Source: Pseudoalteromonas ulvae UL12
GTDB taxonomy: Bacteria; Pseudomonadota; Gammaproteobacteria; Enterobacterales; Alteromonadaceae
Direction: 5' to 3'
Assembly: GCF_014925405.1 (NCBI RefSeq)
Contig: NZ_AQHJ01000019.1
Location: 1-64,000 of the forward strand
DNA: 64,000 nt
The notes under the pieces: model-generated
What the model saw: the letters and a program-made list of their open reading frames with translations, nothing else
Database searches by the model: none
Told to the model about the DNA's origin: nothing
In this document: piece after piece, positions 53,612 to 63,320 of the stretch
Layout: each line of letters opens with the position of its first letter
How positions within the stretch are numbered: position 1 is the first letter of the stretch
Program-made: the position numbers and the translations under genes

Positions 53612-54556
53612 TTAGCGTCGATTTTTACGTGCTCGAGCACGACGCTCCTTTTTCTCTTGTTCTTTTGCTGCTTTTTTTGCCTCTGCTGCTGCTCGCAACT
53701 GCGCGACCATCACTTCTTCTTCGTCACGCATCGCCGGCGTTTCCATAGTGATACGGCCAATAATGCCATCTCGCAATTCATTAATCAGAATTTCAGACAT
53801 TTTATGTGTATCAACTTGGTTACCTTGACGGATACAACCGCGCTTTTTACCTGCCATTTCAACAAACTGCCAATCTTGCTCTGGCAACTCATCAATTTTA
53901 TAACGCTGTTTTAATAGCTCAGGATAAGTAACAAGCAAATATTCAGCGGTGTAACTTGCTACGTCTTCGTACTCAATGGCCGTATCACGAATGGCACCTG
54001 TTGCTGCTAATCGGTAGCCAGAATTTTCGTTTTCTACTTTTGGCCATAACATCCCTGGTGTGTCATACAACATGATGCCATCTTCAAGCTTTATACGTTG
54101 CTGCGCTTTTGTCACCGCAGGTTCATTACCTGTTTTTGCAACAATACGCCCAGCAAGGGTATTAATCAATGTCGATTTCCCAACATTGGGGATCCCCATA
54201 ATCATGGCTTTTATTTGCTTATCTGCACCCACTTTATGCGGAACTAACTTTTTACAGATTTCGTTTATTTTGTGTACTTCAGCAGCTTTGTCATGGCCAA
54301 AAGCAATCGCTTTGACGCCATTTTCTTGCTCAAAGTAAGTCATCCAAGCTTGAGTAAGCTTAGGATCAGCAAGATCTGCTTTATTTAATATTTTAATCAC
54401 TGGTTTATCAGCACGTAGTGCTGTCACCATTGGATTTTCACTACTGTAAGGAATACGCGCATCGAGAACTTCGATAATCACATCCATTTGCGGCATGATT
54501 TCTTTAATTTCGTTGCGGGCCTTATTCATGTGGCCAGGGAACCATTGGATCGCCAT
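53612..54556 (-). CDS. ylqF: Ribosome biogenesis GTPase YlqF/RbgA-like
   Basis: The 314-residue circularly permuted GTPase starts MAIQWFPGHMNKARNEIKEI. The G4 motif KILNKADLAD precedes G1 GIPNVGKSTLINTLAG (about 125-140), and G3 DTPGMLWPK follows. The C-terminal ANTAR-like domain and a lysine/arginine-rich tail follow. It acts in late large-subunit assembly. It starts an operon with DUF4124 and the MBL protein. Confidence 0.94.
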   Translation of the reverse strand: MAIQWFPGHMNKARNEIKEIMPQMDVIIEVLDARIPYSSENPMVTALRADKPVIKILNKADLADPKLTQAWMTYFEQENGVKAIAFGHDKAAEVHKINEICKKLVPHKVGADKQIKAMIMGIPNVGKSTLINTLAGRIVAKTGNEPAVTKAQQRIKLEDGIMLYDTPGMLWPKVENENSGYRLAATGAIRDTAIEYEDVASYTAEYLLVTYPELLKQRYKIDELPEQDWQFVEMAGKKRGCIRQGNQVDTHKMSEILINELRDGIIGRITMETPAMRDEEEVMVAQLRAAAEAKKAAKEQEKKERRARARKNRR

Positions 54557-54661
54557 TGTTTACTCCTCAGTATAAATTCGCTGCTATTTTAGCTGGCCAA
54601 AGCAAGCCCCGTCACCTTTATTCAGGTATACTTGGCAAAATTTTTAAAATAACCAGCAATC

Positions 54662-55198
54662 ATGGCTCTAAAAGCAACCATAATCAAAGCACATGTCACC
54701 TTAAGTGATATGGATACCCACAACTACCAAGATCTCAGCCTTACACTCGCGCAGCATCCATCAGAAACAGAGCAACGCTTGATGATTCGAGTGCTCGCTT
54801 ATGCACTCAATGCATGTGAAAATTTAGAGTTCACTAAAGGCCTATGTGCTGATGATGAGCCTGAGATTTGGCATAAAAACTACTCAGGTGAAATCGAATT
54901 ATGGATTGAGCTAGGTTTGCCTGATGAAAAGCGTCTCAAAAAAGCGCTCGGTCGCGCCAAAAAGGTCATCGTGTACGCCTACGGAGAAGGCGCTCAAGAT
55001 ATCTGGTGGCAAAAAAACGCACCAAAACTCAATCAGCAAAGAAATTTATCTGTTATTTCACTGCCTTCGCAAGCAACTCAACAATTGGCCAATATGGCCA
55101 AACGCAATATGCAGCTTAACATCACAGTACAAGATGGTGATGTTTGGCTCTCAGACGAGCAAAGCAGCCTCGAAATAAAACCAATAGTGTTACTTTAA
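54662..55198 (+). CDS. yaeQ: YaeQ family protein
   Basis: The 178-residue protein has the YaeQ pattern: MALKATIIKAHVTLSDMDTH, then LTLAQHPSETEQRLMIRVLA and the LGLPDEKRLKKALGRAKKVI block. It has a PD-(D/E)XK nuclease-like fold according to the family; activity is unknown. It is monocistronic, with a weak ribosome binding site. Confidence 0.93.
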   Translation: MALKATIIKAHVTLSDMDTHNYQDLSLTLAQHPSETEQRLMIRVLAYALNACENLEFTKGLCADDEPEIWHKNYSGEIELWIELGLPDEKRLKKALGRAKKVIVYAYGEGAQDIWWQKNAPKLNQQRNLSVISLPSQATQQLANMAKRNMQLNITVQDGDVWLSDEQSSLEIKPIVLL

Positions 55199-55261
55199 AC
55201 TGTGATTGTATGTGAGGTTGCCCTATGCGCCTCACATAACAGCTAACAGCACATAACTAGG

Positions 55262-56452
55262 TTATAAAACAGGCGACACTACGGGCCAACCGCGATAAGG
55301 CATATCTTCACTGAGCTGGTATAACCCATATACTGCAAGCCCAAAGACAACCCCATTTAAGCTGATGACTGTCAAAAATACGGCCACACCCGCTTGGCGC
55401 TTGATTTTGCTTAGGTATCGCCATGATGCAAAACAAATAGCCATCGCCAACACTACACCGCTCAATGCAAACATCCACATCAACCAAGGGGTTTCACCAT
55501 AATGAATAAAACGCATTAAATCAGCCCACCAAGCTAATCCCTCAACATCATCAGGTAAAACAACATGAATGAGCTCACCAGTAAAGGCATTAAAGTGCAG
55601 CTGATGCGCCCGATAGTATACCCAAGGTTGTGAGGATTGGAGCAACACTGAAAATGTACCTGTTGGGCTTGAAGGGTAACCCGCAAAACGAATATTCGCA
55701 TCCGGTGCGACTTGCTCAACACGGGCCATTAAGTCACTCAGCGGTAACGCTACGTCGCTCACTGTGCCATCCGATTTTGGTAAATTAGGGTAGACGGCAA
55801 CATTTTGTTGCCACAAGATCCGCTCAGCGAAAAACCAACTGGCACTAAGCGCAATCATTAAACTAAGAGGCAGTAACCAAGCCATTAGCCATGCATGAGT
55901 TTTACTTACATGCTGATTATTTACTCGCCATAACCTTGTTAATCGATGTCTGTACTGATACACGCTCATTATGATTACGGCTAACCACAGAGGCGCAGAC
56001 ACTAACACCCACGTTGAGAGTGATCTCTGCATCGTCACGTTGCGATGAAAACGACTCACCTTATCTAGCCAATTTTCCTGATGTTGCTTATCTAAAAGAG
56101 CGGCTGTAGCGCGATCGAAGAATACCTCAACTTTGCGAGCAGGCTGATGCTCAGTCTTGGCCTGCATCAAAGCGACCTTAGCAGCCAAATATGGCTCTTT
56201 AGGTAAAGTCACTGCGTAAATTTGTAAGCGAGGATAGTGTTTTGCGAGTTCTGATTCTAAGCGTGTCCACGGCACTTTTTTTTCGCTCGGAGTCTGTATT
56301 TGAGTAGGCATAAATACCGCAGTCAATGGCGCTTTAAGCACAGCAACAACCCCACTCAATAAAAATAACACCAGTAAGACACTTAGCTGAAACCCCAACC
56401 AATGATGTATCAACCATTTTTTATTCTGTCGTGCCACTTCGCATTCACCCAC
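55262..56452 (-). CDS. PepSY-domain membrane protein
   Basis: The 396-residue protein has about four membrane segments (near 20-42, 140-160, 190-212, 330-385) and periplasmic PepSY regions, as in PiuB-type iron-uptake membrane proteins. NKKWLIHHWLGFQLSVLLVL is the standard opening. I place the start at GTG 56450-56452, seven bases after AAGGAA and downstream of the TACAAT promoter at 56481-56486. The longer frame begins upstream of that promoter. The role in iron or reductase assembly is only inferred. Confidence 0.85.
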   Translation of the reverse strand: MGECEVARQNKKWLIHHWLGFQLSVLLVLFLLSGVVAVLKAPLTAVFMPTQIQTPSEKKVPWTRLESELAKHYPRLQIYAVTLPKEPYLAAKVALMQAKTEHQPARKVEVFFDRATAALLDKQHQENWLDKVSRFHRNVTMQRSLSTWVLVSAPLWLAVIIMSVYQYRHRLTRLWRVNNQHVSKTHAWLMAWLLPLSLMIALSASWFFAERILWQQNVAVYPNLPKSDGTVSDVALPLSDLMARVEQVAPDANIRFAGYPSSPTGTFSVLLQSSQPWVYYRAHQLHFNAFTGELIHVVLPDDVEGLAWWADLMRFIHYGETPWLMWMFALSGVVLAMAICFASWRYLSKIKRQAGVAVFLTVISLNGVVFGLAVYGLYQLSEDMPYRGWPVVSPVL

Positions 56453-56473
56453 GTTTAGATTCCTTTTCAAATA

Positions 56474-56488
56474 GCGGGCAATTGTACC
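56474..56488 (-). promoter_or_regulatory. TACAAT promoter of the PepSY gene
   Basis: GCGGGCAATTGTACC on the plus strand (TACAAT followed by TGCCCGC on the minus strand) is identical over 15 bases to the spc operon promoter at 8872-8886. It places the transcript start about 20 bases before the GTG start codon. Confidence 0.55.
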
Positions 56489-56671
56489 TTTGGGAGCATA
56501 ATTTGCAGCGATTTTTATCATCAACACTATTTTATTGGATATTTAACAAGCCCAATACTGATGATACAAAAGAAAATCACATTCCCAGTGTGTAATTATT
56601 TCTGTCCAATTCAGTTTCGATTCAGTGGTAAAGCGCTTTTATTAATACATGCCAATAATGAGATCGTCACT

Positions 56672-57712
56672 ATGAAACAACTTCTAGCTATTTATTTACT
56701 CATAATCAGCCCTTTATTGTGCGCCAATGCTTTTGCGGAGCAATCAGGGCAATCAACAACACGTAAAGCAATTAAAACATCGCAAATAAACGCAGAGCTA
56801 ACCGCCCTATCTGCCGAGCAACAAACCCAAAAAATACACACAGCCAGTAAAGCTCAAGGTGACATTTGGGTGTATCAATTAGAGACCGATCTTCAGCAAG
56901 ATCATGACCAGGATGGTTTTTATCAAAATTTAACCTTAAGGCTTGATCTCGATACACGCTATCAAGACCAGCAGGTCGCAGTGCTGTTTTATCTAACCCA
57001 TCCTTCGGGTCAAATAAGCCCCCTTCTCCAGAGCAATTATTTTTCTTTATCGGGCAATCTCAGCGACGATAGTCAAATATTTGAATTTCAATTCTTATCA
57101 CCTCTAGACAGCGGTTATTATCAGGTCTCATTTGATGTCGTTGATAGACAAGGTCATACTTTATTACACGCAGCAAACGATCAATTTAGTGCTTTACAAG
57201 ATTTAGCATTTGAGAGCCGACAGTTCGACCAAGATACATCACTCTCTATCTATTCGATTCAATTAGATCTCGAAAGAGACAGAGATATTGATGGCTATTA
57301 TGAAACATTTACCTTGCACCTTGATGCCGATAGCCAATATCAAAGCCAACGCGTCATCGCAGAGTTAGTCATTGATAATCAACTTGTGTATACAAGCAAC
57401 CCATTTACCCTGTATGGCCACTCTAGCCAAGATAAGCAACATTTTTCTGTCGCGCTAAAACAAGGATTCTATCCTGCGCACTATGACGTTGAACTACTGA
57501 TCCGCGATGCATCATATGGGAATCAAATTCACTATTTAAATGCCAGTGCATGGGCAAGTTTAGGCCATATCCCCTTAGAATCAGAGAGTTACGTCACTAC
57601 TCACAACGATGTTTACATTGAAGTTGAACACAGCGCGGGCTCACTGACTTGGCTTATCGTGATCTTACTTTTTGGGTTAGGTTTCAAACGCCTCAATCAA
57701 CAAGGGCGATGA
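56672..57712 (+). CDS. Choice-of-anchor H family-like exported protein
   Basis: The 346-residue protein has a signal peptide (about 1-22, ending ANAFA), two similar beta-rich segments (each with a D-D-DG-Y phrase such as DHDQDGFYQNLTLRLDLDT and DRDIDGYYETFTLHLDADS) and a C-terminal anchor SLTWLIVILLFGLGFKRLN. The repeat-plus-anchor layout resembles gammaproteobacterial choice-of-anchor / GlyGly-CTERM proteins. The glycine pair is reduced to SAG, so rhombosortase processing is uncertain. The start ATG 56672 is chosen by the signal peptide. Confidence 0.75.
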   Translation: MKQLLAIYLLIISPLLCANAFAEQSGQSTTRKAIKTSQINAELTALSAEQQTQKIHTASKAQGDIWVYQLETDLQQDHDQDGFYQNLTLRLDLDTRYQDQQVAVLFYLTHPSGQISPLLQSNYFSLSGNLSDDSQIFEFQFLSPLDSGYYQVSFDVVDRQGHTLLHAANDQFSALQDLAFESRQFDQDTSLSIYSIQLDLERDRDIDGYYETFTLHLDADSQYQSQRVIAELVIDNQLVYTSNPFTLYGHSSQDKQHFSVALKQGFYPAHYDVELLIRDASYGNQIHYLNASAWASLGHIPLESESYVTTHNDVYIEVEHSAGSLTWLIVILLFGLGFKRLNQQGR

Positions 57713-57763
57713 CAGTTCAATCATCTATGGTTACACTGCAACAGTGAAATAAGAGAGGGACTC

Positions 57764-58369
57764 ATGGCAGTTAAACGAATAATTGTATTGCATGGTTTAT
57801 ACATGTCAGGGTTTGTGATGCGCCCGTTATGTTATCAGCTCAAAAAAGCGGGCTATGATATTTTAAACCTCACCTACAACAGCTTATCTCCAGATAAAGG
57901 AGAGATTTTCCAACAAATCGATGCCTTTATTGATGGACAAAGCGCCGCGTTAGTGTGTCACTCTCTTGGTGGCTTAATTGCCCGTGCTTATCTTGAACAC
58001 CAAAGCGAACAATCAGCTCATATCGAAAAGGTCATCACACTAGGCACTCCCCATAAGGGCAGTCACATTGCCCAGCACATGCACGACAAAGGATTCGAGC
58101 GCTTACTAAAGAACAGTGTGGAGTTTTTATTATCAAATAATGCCGACTGGCCTTTTAAAGCAAAGCTCTTTAGTGTTGCTGGCGACTTACCTTTAGGCCT
58201 AATGCCTATCCTTAGAAAAGGCAGTGAGTCTGATGGCACTGTGTTACTCGATGAAACACGTTTACATGGCATGGCTGAACATCAAGTTTTTCATCTAAGC
58301 CACACCAGTATGATTTATTCTCGCCAAGTACTTGAGTATATTCTCAACACCTTAGCAACCAAGCACTAA
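57764..58369 (+). CDS. Alpha/beta-hydrolase, lipase/esterase-like
   Basis: The 201-residue hydrolase has the oxyanion-loop HGLYMSGFVM, nucleophile elbow CHSLGGLIARAYLE (Ser about 67), an ESDGTV acid and LSHTSM histidine. ITLGTPHKGSHIAQHM is typical of the PGAP1/lipase-like group. It has no signal peptide. GAGAGGG precedes ATG. The substrate is unknown. Confidence 0.9.
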   Translation: MAVKRIIVLHGLYMSGFVMRPLCYQLKKAGYDILNLTYNSLSPDKGEIFQQIDAFIDGQSAALVCHSLGGLIARAYLEHQSEQSAHIEKVITLGTPHKGSHIAQHMHDKGFERLLKNSVEFLLSNNADWPFKAKLFSVAGDLPLGLMPILRKGSESDGTVLLDETRLHGMAEHQVFHLSHTSMIYSRQVLEYILNTLATKH

Positions 58370-58482
58370 CCAATCTATTTTACCGAACAGTGCAATCAAA
58401 ATTAATCAATTTATTAATTCAATCATTCTCGGCATTATAGCGTTAACAGCAAAACATTTACCGATAACAAGAGGGAAGAATA

Positions 58483-58956
58483 ATGACACAACTTACATCA
58501 ATTGGATTAAACATCACACAAAGTGAAGCATTAACAAAACAACTCAATACGTTATTAAGTAGCTACCAAATTCAATACATGAATGCTCGCGGCTTTCATT
58601 GGAATATTAAAGGACGACAATTCTTCGAGTTACATTTAAAATTTGAAGAAATTTACAACGACTTATTGCTCAAAGTAGATGAAGTGGCAGAGCGAATTTT
58701 AACCTTAGGTGGTCAACCCAAACACGCTTATTCTGAATATATGTCACTGAGCAATATCAGCGAAGCGCAAGGTATTTCAGACGGTGCAACAGCGGTGAAT
58801 AATTTACTTGCAGGCTTTGAACAATTGATCAGCCATCAGCGCATCATTTTAGCTCAAGCAAGTGAAGCGTCTGATGAAGGTACCGCCTCGTTAATGAGTG
58901 ACTACATCAAAGAACAAGAAAAGCTTATTTGGATGTTAAAAGCATACTTAGCATAA
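58483..58956 (+). CDS. dps: Dps-family DNA-protecting ferritin
   Basis: The 157-residue four-helix protein has the Dps ferroxidase segments ARGFHWNIKGRQFFELHLKF and YNDLLLKVDEVAERILTLGG. It would oxidise and store iron in a dodecamer and protect DNA in starvation. GAGGGA precedes the start. Only loosely near the iron sRNA locus (6 kb). Confidence 0.94.
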   Translation: MTQLTSIGLNITQSEALTKQLNTLLSSYQIQYMNARGFHWNIKGRQFFELHLKFEEIYNDLLLKVDEVAERILTLGGQPKHAYSEYMSLSNISEAQGISDGATAVNNLLAGFEQLISHQRIILAQASEASDEGTASLMSDYIKEQEKLIWMLKAYLA

Positions 58957-58998
58957 GCTTCAATCGCAAAGGGCTTCAGACCCTTAGCGCACTAAAAT

Positions 58999-59028
58999 CA
59001 CATGCCGCCAAAACCAAGGCGGCATGTG
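58999..59028. terminator. Bidirectional hairpin after dps
   Basis: CACATGCCGCC / GGCGGCATGTG is a perfect 11-bp stem with an 8-base loop. TTTT follows on the minus strand, so it fits the convergent small membrane gene and dps. Confidence 0.7.
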
Positions 59029-59073
59029 AAAATCCACGAAATGGCTCATTTGATGATATCTTTTTAGTTAAGT

Positions 59074-59289
59074 TTAATGATCAGATGAGCTTTTGCGTTC
59101 AGCAGCTTGCGCGTATTTATACGCAACAAAGGCAACAAGGCCAACAATTAAAGGAGTGGGCGCGGCAATATAACCAAACGCATTAGAATTGGCGTAACTT
59201 GCCGCGGCTAAATGGCCAACCACACCCACTACAAATACCAGCACTGCAATCACCAACACAACTATTTCACTTTTTTTAACCGTATTCAT
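59074..59289 (-). CDS. Small two-helix membrane protein
   Basis: The 71-residue protein has two hydrophobic helices (about 9-30 and 41-60) and a charged C-terminal tail. GAGGG lies a normal distance from the ATG, and a hairpin follows, so I judge it a real gene. No family is recognised. Confidence 0.7.
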   Translation of the reverse strand: MNTVKKSEIVVLVIAVLVFVVGVVGHLAAASYANSNAFGYIAAPTPLIVGLVAFVAYKYAQAAERKSSSDH

Positions 59290-59444
59290 AATAATCCCTC
59301 ATGATGTTTTATTACTTTAACGTCTGAAGTATTAATCAATTTCACCAACGAAAATTGACCTATATCAAACTAGGCAACTGCTCATTATTTCAACGATTAA
59401 AAATTTGTTTTAAAACAAGTTAGCGGGCTATTTTTGTTTTTGCA

Positions 59445-59476
59445 TAAAAAAATGGCGCAATTTATGCGCCATTTTT
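59445..59476 (-). terminator. Terminator of the NatAB-like ABC operon
   Basis: ATGGCGCA / TGCGCCAT is a perfect stem with an ATTTA loop, flanked by A and T runs, 15 bases after the permease stop. Confidence 0.88.
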
Positions 59477-59491
59477 GAAGTACCGAAGCTG

Positions 59492-60679
59492 TTACGAAAA
59501 AGCCCACTTAAACATTTGTTTGTAACTGGGCTCTTTGCCATACATCACCATGCCCATTTTGAACATGCGACCCGCTACGCGGCGCACGAACCAGCAAGTA
59601 CAAACGGTGATGGCAATTGACAATAATGGCTGCCAAAGGCTGACTTCAACTAAAGCCATTTTTACGGGCATGGCAGCAAATGCAGTCAATGGCAGATAAC
59701 TTAATACCGTTAATGCCAAACCGCTTGGGCTATCCATTACAATAAAAGTTAATATCATGGGCACCAATGGCAACAGCATAAATGAAGATTTACCACTGTG
59801 ATTAGGGTCATCAATGGCCGCAGCGACAGCCGCCATAAACGCAGTAGCTAAATAAAGACCCAAGCTTGCAAACACCAACACCCAAGGGAGCAATGACCAA
59901 TCAATAATGCTTAAATCCAAGCTTTGGCCGCGAATAACAACTTGAGTAAAGCTATAAAATAAAACCATCGAAATCAACGTGCCTGCCATCGCTTTGAGTG
60001 CTAACAACATTTGACCAATTATTTTTCCGTCTATCCAAGTTTGCGCATTCATGCACGCATAAAGCTGCTCAGTCACTCGCTGTTGCTTTTCGCCGGTGAT
60101 AGAGACAAAAATTTGTGCAAATGACACAAAAATACCAATCGCCATTAATGCCAACACACCAATGGCTGTCAAACTCGACGTTTTTGCCTCCGTTTTAATT
60201 TGGTTATCAAGATACTGATTAAATATTTGAACCGGACTTTGCAATTGCTGTAATTGCGCCGGTGTTAAACCCAATTGCTGAGTGACCTGTTGTGCATAAT
60301 GCTGCTCAATAATTGCGGCTAAGTCATTTTGCCAGCCATGTTTACCTTGGCTATAGACATCTAACGCCGTGGCATCTGAGCCTTCGTTTTTAGCAACGAT
60401 TAACGCGTCTATGTCGCCCGCTTGCAGCATCGTCATTAATGTTTCTTGATTGGTTTGTGCCCGAGTAAAGATAAAGTCACCGATTTGACCATCAGGTGCA
60501 TTTTTCGCTATGACACTAACCTTATAATCAGTTGCGACAAACTCTTGGCTCGAATGCCAAAAAAACACCACTGCAGCAATGGCCAGCATCACTAATTTAC
60601 TTATTAGCTCTTGTTTCCACTTAAAGAAATGCATGAACTCCCACTTAGCAACAAGCCATGTTTTATTAAGCTGCGACAT
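59492..60679 (-). CDS. ABC-2 type exporter permease, NatB-like
   Basis: The 395-residue protein has an N-terminal helix (about 25-44), a periplasmic loop and about five C-terminal helices. MSQLNKTWLVAKWEFMHFFK and TGEKQQRVTEQLYACMNAQT resemble NatB sodium-exporter permeases. It overlaps the ATPase gene by 14 bases. Whether it exports sodium or another solute is unclear. Confidence 0.88.
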   Translation of the reverse strand: MSQLNKTWLVAKWEFMHFFKWKQELISKLVMLAIAAVVFFWHSSQEFVATDYKVSVIAKNAPDGQIGDFIFTRAQTNQETLMTMLQAGDIDALIVAKNEGSDATALDVYSQGKHGWQNDLAAIIEQHYAQQVTQQLGLTPAQLQQLQSPVQIFNQYLDNQIKTEAKTSSLTAIGVLALMAIGIFVSFAQIFVSITGEKQQRVTEQLYACMNAQTWIDGKIIGQMLLALKAMAGTLISMVLFYSFTQVVIRGQSLDLSIIDWSLLPWVLVFASLGLYLATAFMAAVAAAIDDPNHSGKSSFMLLPLVPMILTFIVMDSPSGLALTVLSYLPLTAFAAMPVKMALVEVSLWQPLLSIAITVCTCWFVRRVAGRMFKMGMVMYGKEPSYKQMFKWAFS

Positions 60680-61604
60680 AATCGGGTGCTCCTTGATGAT
60701 CTGAAATAGCTTTAAGATACAGCTGATGTAAGTCCATTTTTTTACTTTCTAGTTTGGTGATATGACCAAGGGTCAACAACTGGGTTAACGCTTCATTGAC
60801 TTGTGATGCGCTGGCTAAATTCACCTCCAACAGATGATGCTCATTGAAGCTGAATTCAAAATTTTGCAGAGCCATCGCAATGGTTTCAACTTTAGGTAAC
60901 TCCTCAAACTCCACCAACAGTTGCGCCCCAACTCCGATTTGTTGTTGGATGTCATTTAAACTGCCGTACAACACGACTTCACCATGGTTCATCAATAACA
61001 TACGATCAGCCAGTTTTTCGACCATCGACATTTGGTGTGCACTTAAAATAACTGTCATGCCTTGTTGTTTTAGCTCAGCTAAAAACACCACCACTTTCTC
61101 TTGATTAATTGGGTCTAAACCCGAAAAAGGCTCATCTAAAATAACAATTTTAGGTTGATGCAATACCGCATTCACTAATTGCACCTTTTGCTGATTCCCT
61201 TTTGAGAGGGACTTAAGTGGCTGATCTTTTCTGTCTAATAATTCAAATCGCTCTAGCCAATAGTCCATTCTTTCTTTTGCTGTAGACTTATCTAATCCAT
61301 GAAGCGCAGCAAAATACAGTAAGTTTTGACTCACGGTTTTTTCTGCATATAACCCTCTGTCTTCTGGTAAATAACCCAGCTCATCATTGGGTATCGCCCC
61401 ATATTCTTGATCGTTAAGATGAACCGCTATGCGCCCCTCATCGGCATGTGTAAAGCCAACCAGCATTCGTACTAATGATGATTTTCCCGCACCATTAGGG
61501 CCCAACAACGCAAAAATTTCACCTTCGTTGACAATAAAGCTCATTCCTTTGACTGCTTTTACATGGGCGTAACTTTTGACCACTCCTTCGACAGAAATCT
61601 GCAT
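60666..61604 (-). CDS. ABC transporter ATP-binding protein, NatA-like
   Basis: The 312-residue ATPase has Walker A GPNGAGKSSLVRML (about 36-49), signature LSKGNQQKVQLVNAVLHQ, Walker B IVILDEPFSGLDP and a C-terminal extension. The LSKGNQQKVQ signature is common to NatA-type subunits. AGGAG five bases before ATG 61602-61604 sets the start. It faces the sigma54 activator gene divergently. Confidence 0.94.
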   Translation of the reverse strand: MQISVEGVVKSYAHVKAVKGMSFIVNEGEIFALLGPNGAGKSSLVRMLVGFTHADEGRIAVHLNDQEYGAIPNDELGYLPEDRGLYAEKTVSQNLLYFAALHGLDKSTAKERMDYWLERFELLDRKDQPLKSLSKGNQQKVQLVNAVLHQPKIVILDEPFSGLDPINQEKVVVFLAELKQQGMTVILSAHQMSMVEKLADRMLLMNHGEVVLYGSLNDIQQQIGVGAQLLVEFEELPKVETIAMALQNFEFSFNEHHLLEVNLASASQVNEALTQLLTLGHITKLESKKMDLHQLYLKAISDHQGAPDYVAA

Positions 61605-61752
61605 TATCACTCCTTACTCTTTTTAGTAGTGCAATAATAACGCTATGATAATAAAAATTTTTACCAACAATCATTTTATATTGCCGTTTATCACTTTCTT
61701 TTCATGCATAAACACGCAACAATGAACGCACGATATTTCGTGGTCTATTTTT

Positions 61753-63189
61753 ATGCACTCTTTAAAAGATTTACTCGCCGATTCAGATTTATTACTCAAT
61801 GCCGCAGGTGAAGGTATTTATGGTTTTGATTTAGAAGGCAATGCCGTCTTTATTAATCCTGCTGCAGAGCGAATGACAGGCTGGAAAAGTCAGGAGTTAC
61901 TCGGTAAAAAAATCCACCAATATCATCACCACAGCCACAAAAATGGTCAATGTTACCCTGCCCATGAATGCCAAATTTACGCTACCCTGCAAGATGGCCA
62001 ACCTCGCCATGTCAACAATGAGGTATTTTGGCGTAAAGATGGCAGCTACTTTGATGTCGAATACACCTCAACACCCGTTTATCATCAAGGTGAAATTGTC
62101 GGTGCAGTGGCACTTTTTCGCGATGTCAGCCAGCAAAAACAAACAGAGCAAGCGTTGCGAGATGCCCTTAAAGAAATACAAGCCCTCAGTGAAAAGCTGC
62201 AAGCCGAAAACGTTTATTTACAAAGAGAGCTTTCTGAGAATTGGCCTGATTCAGGGCTGGTTGGCCAAAGCCAGATTTTTCAAACAATGCTCAATCAGTT
62301 AGCGTTGGTCAGTAAAACAGACAGCACAGTGCTGATATTGGGCGAAAATGGCACAGGAAAAGAACTCGTCGCCCGCAATGTTCACCAGCTGAGCCAACGA
62401 AAGCACGCCCCCCTCGTTAAAGTTAATTGCGCAGCCTTCAGCGACAACCTCTTAGAATCTGAGTTATTTGGCCATGAAAAGGGCTCATTTACCGGCGCCA
62501 ATGAGCGACGTAAAGGCCGTTTTGAACTAGCCAATAAAGGGACTTTATTTCTGGATGAAATTGGCGAGTTATCATTAGCGGCACAAAGCAAATTACTTCG
62601 TGTACTTCAAGAGCAAGAATTTGAACGCGTTGGCGGTAACCAGACTATCCACGTCGACATTCGCATCATTGCTGCGACCAATCGAAATTTACTCGAAATG
62701 GTTGAGCAAGGTCGGTTTCGCATGGATTTGTATTACCGGTTAAACGTCTTTCCGATTCAAGTTCCAGCACTGCGTGAACGCAAGGAAGATATTCCAATGC
62801 TTTGTTTGAATATTTTGCAAAGCCTCAACAAAAAGCTCGGTAAACATATAGACAGTATCAGCCAGCAAAGCTTAACAAAGCTCAGCGGCTATTCGTGGCC
62901 AGGAAACATCCGTGAACTGCAAAACATTCTTGAGCGTGAAGCTATTTTATCCCAACGCAGCACATTGAATATTAGTCAGAAATTACACCATGTTCACTCC
63001 TCTACAGATCCTCACTTCATCTCTTTAGACGAAGTACAAAAAAACTATATTGTACAAGTTCTTAACCATTGCAATTGGGTCATTGGTGGCGAAAAAGGCG
63101 CAGCCAAACAACTTAATTTAGCAGACAGCACACTGCGCTCAAAAATGCAGAAACTAGATATTAAACGTTCAAAAACAAGACATTCGTAA
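61753..63189 (+). CDS. PAS-containing sigma54-dependent activator
   Basis: The 478-residue activator has an N-terminal PAS domain (about 12-125), a coiled linker, an AAA+ domain (Walker A GENGTGKELVARNV about 200-213, with the sigma54 loop reading GSFTGA, and Walker B LFLDEIGEL), and a C-terminal Fis-type helix-turn-helix (about 425-475). A HCXC-like cluster is absent. It contacts sigma54-RNA polymerase. The divergent ABC operon is a candidate target, though no -24/-12 promoter was identified. Confidence 0.93.
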   Translation: MHSLKDLLADSDLLLNAAGEGIYGFDLEGNAVFINPAAERMTGWKSQELLGKKIHQYHHHSHKNGQCYPAHECQIYATLQDGQPRHVNNEVFWRKDGSYFDVEYTSTPVYHQGEIVGAVALFRDVSQQKQTEQALRDALKEIQALSEKLQAENVYLQRELSENWPDSGLVGQSQIFQTMLNQLALVSKTDSTVLILGENGTGKELVARNVHQLSQRKHAPLVKVNCAAFSDNLLESELFGHEKGSFTGANERRKGRFELANKGTLFLDEIGELSLAAQSKLLRVLQEQEFERVGGNQTIHVDIRIIAATNRNLLEMVEQGRFRMDLYYRLNVFPIQVPALRERKEDIPMLCLNILQSLNKKLGKHIDSISQQSLTKLSGYSWPGNIRELQNILEREAILSQRSTLNISQKLHHVHSSTDPHFISLDEVQKNYIVQVLNHCNWVIGGEKGAAKQLNLADSTLRSKMQKLDIKRSKTRHS

Positions 63190-63320
63190 AGATCCAAAAA
63201 ACTGTTCTATTATTGTTCAATATTATGCGAATATGTGACTCATAATAAAATTCGCGTGCAACAGCTAATCTGTAATACTTACAGTATGCGTGCCACAAAA
63301 AGTGATAATGTCAGCCTTAT

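Noticed and set aside
58929..59186. Plus-strand 85-codon frame overlapping the end of dps
   Set aside because: It overlaps dps, the hairpin after it and the minus-strand small membrane gene. It has no ribosome binding site and no recognisable protein character.
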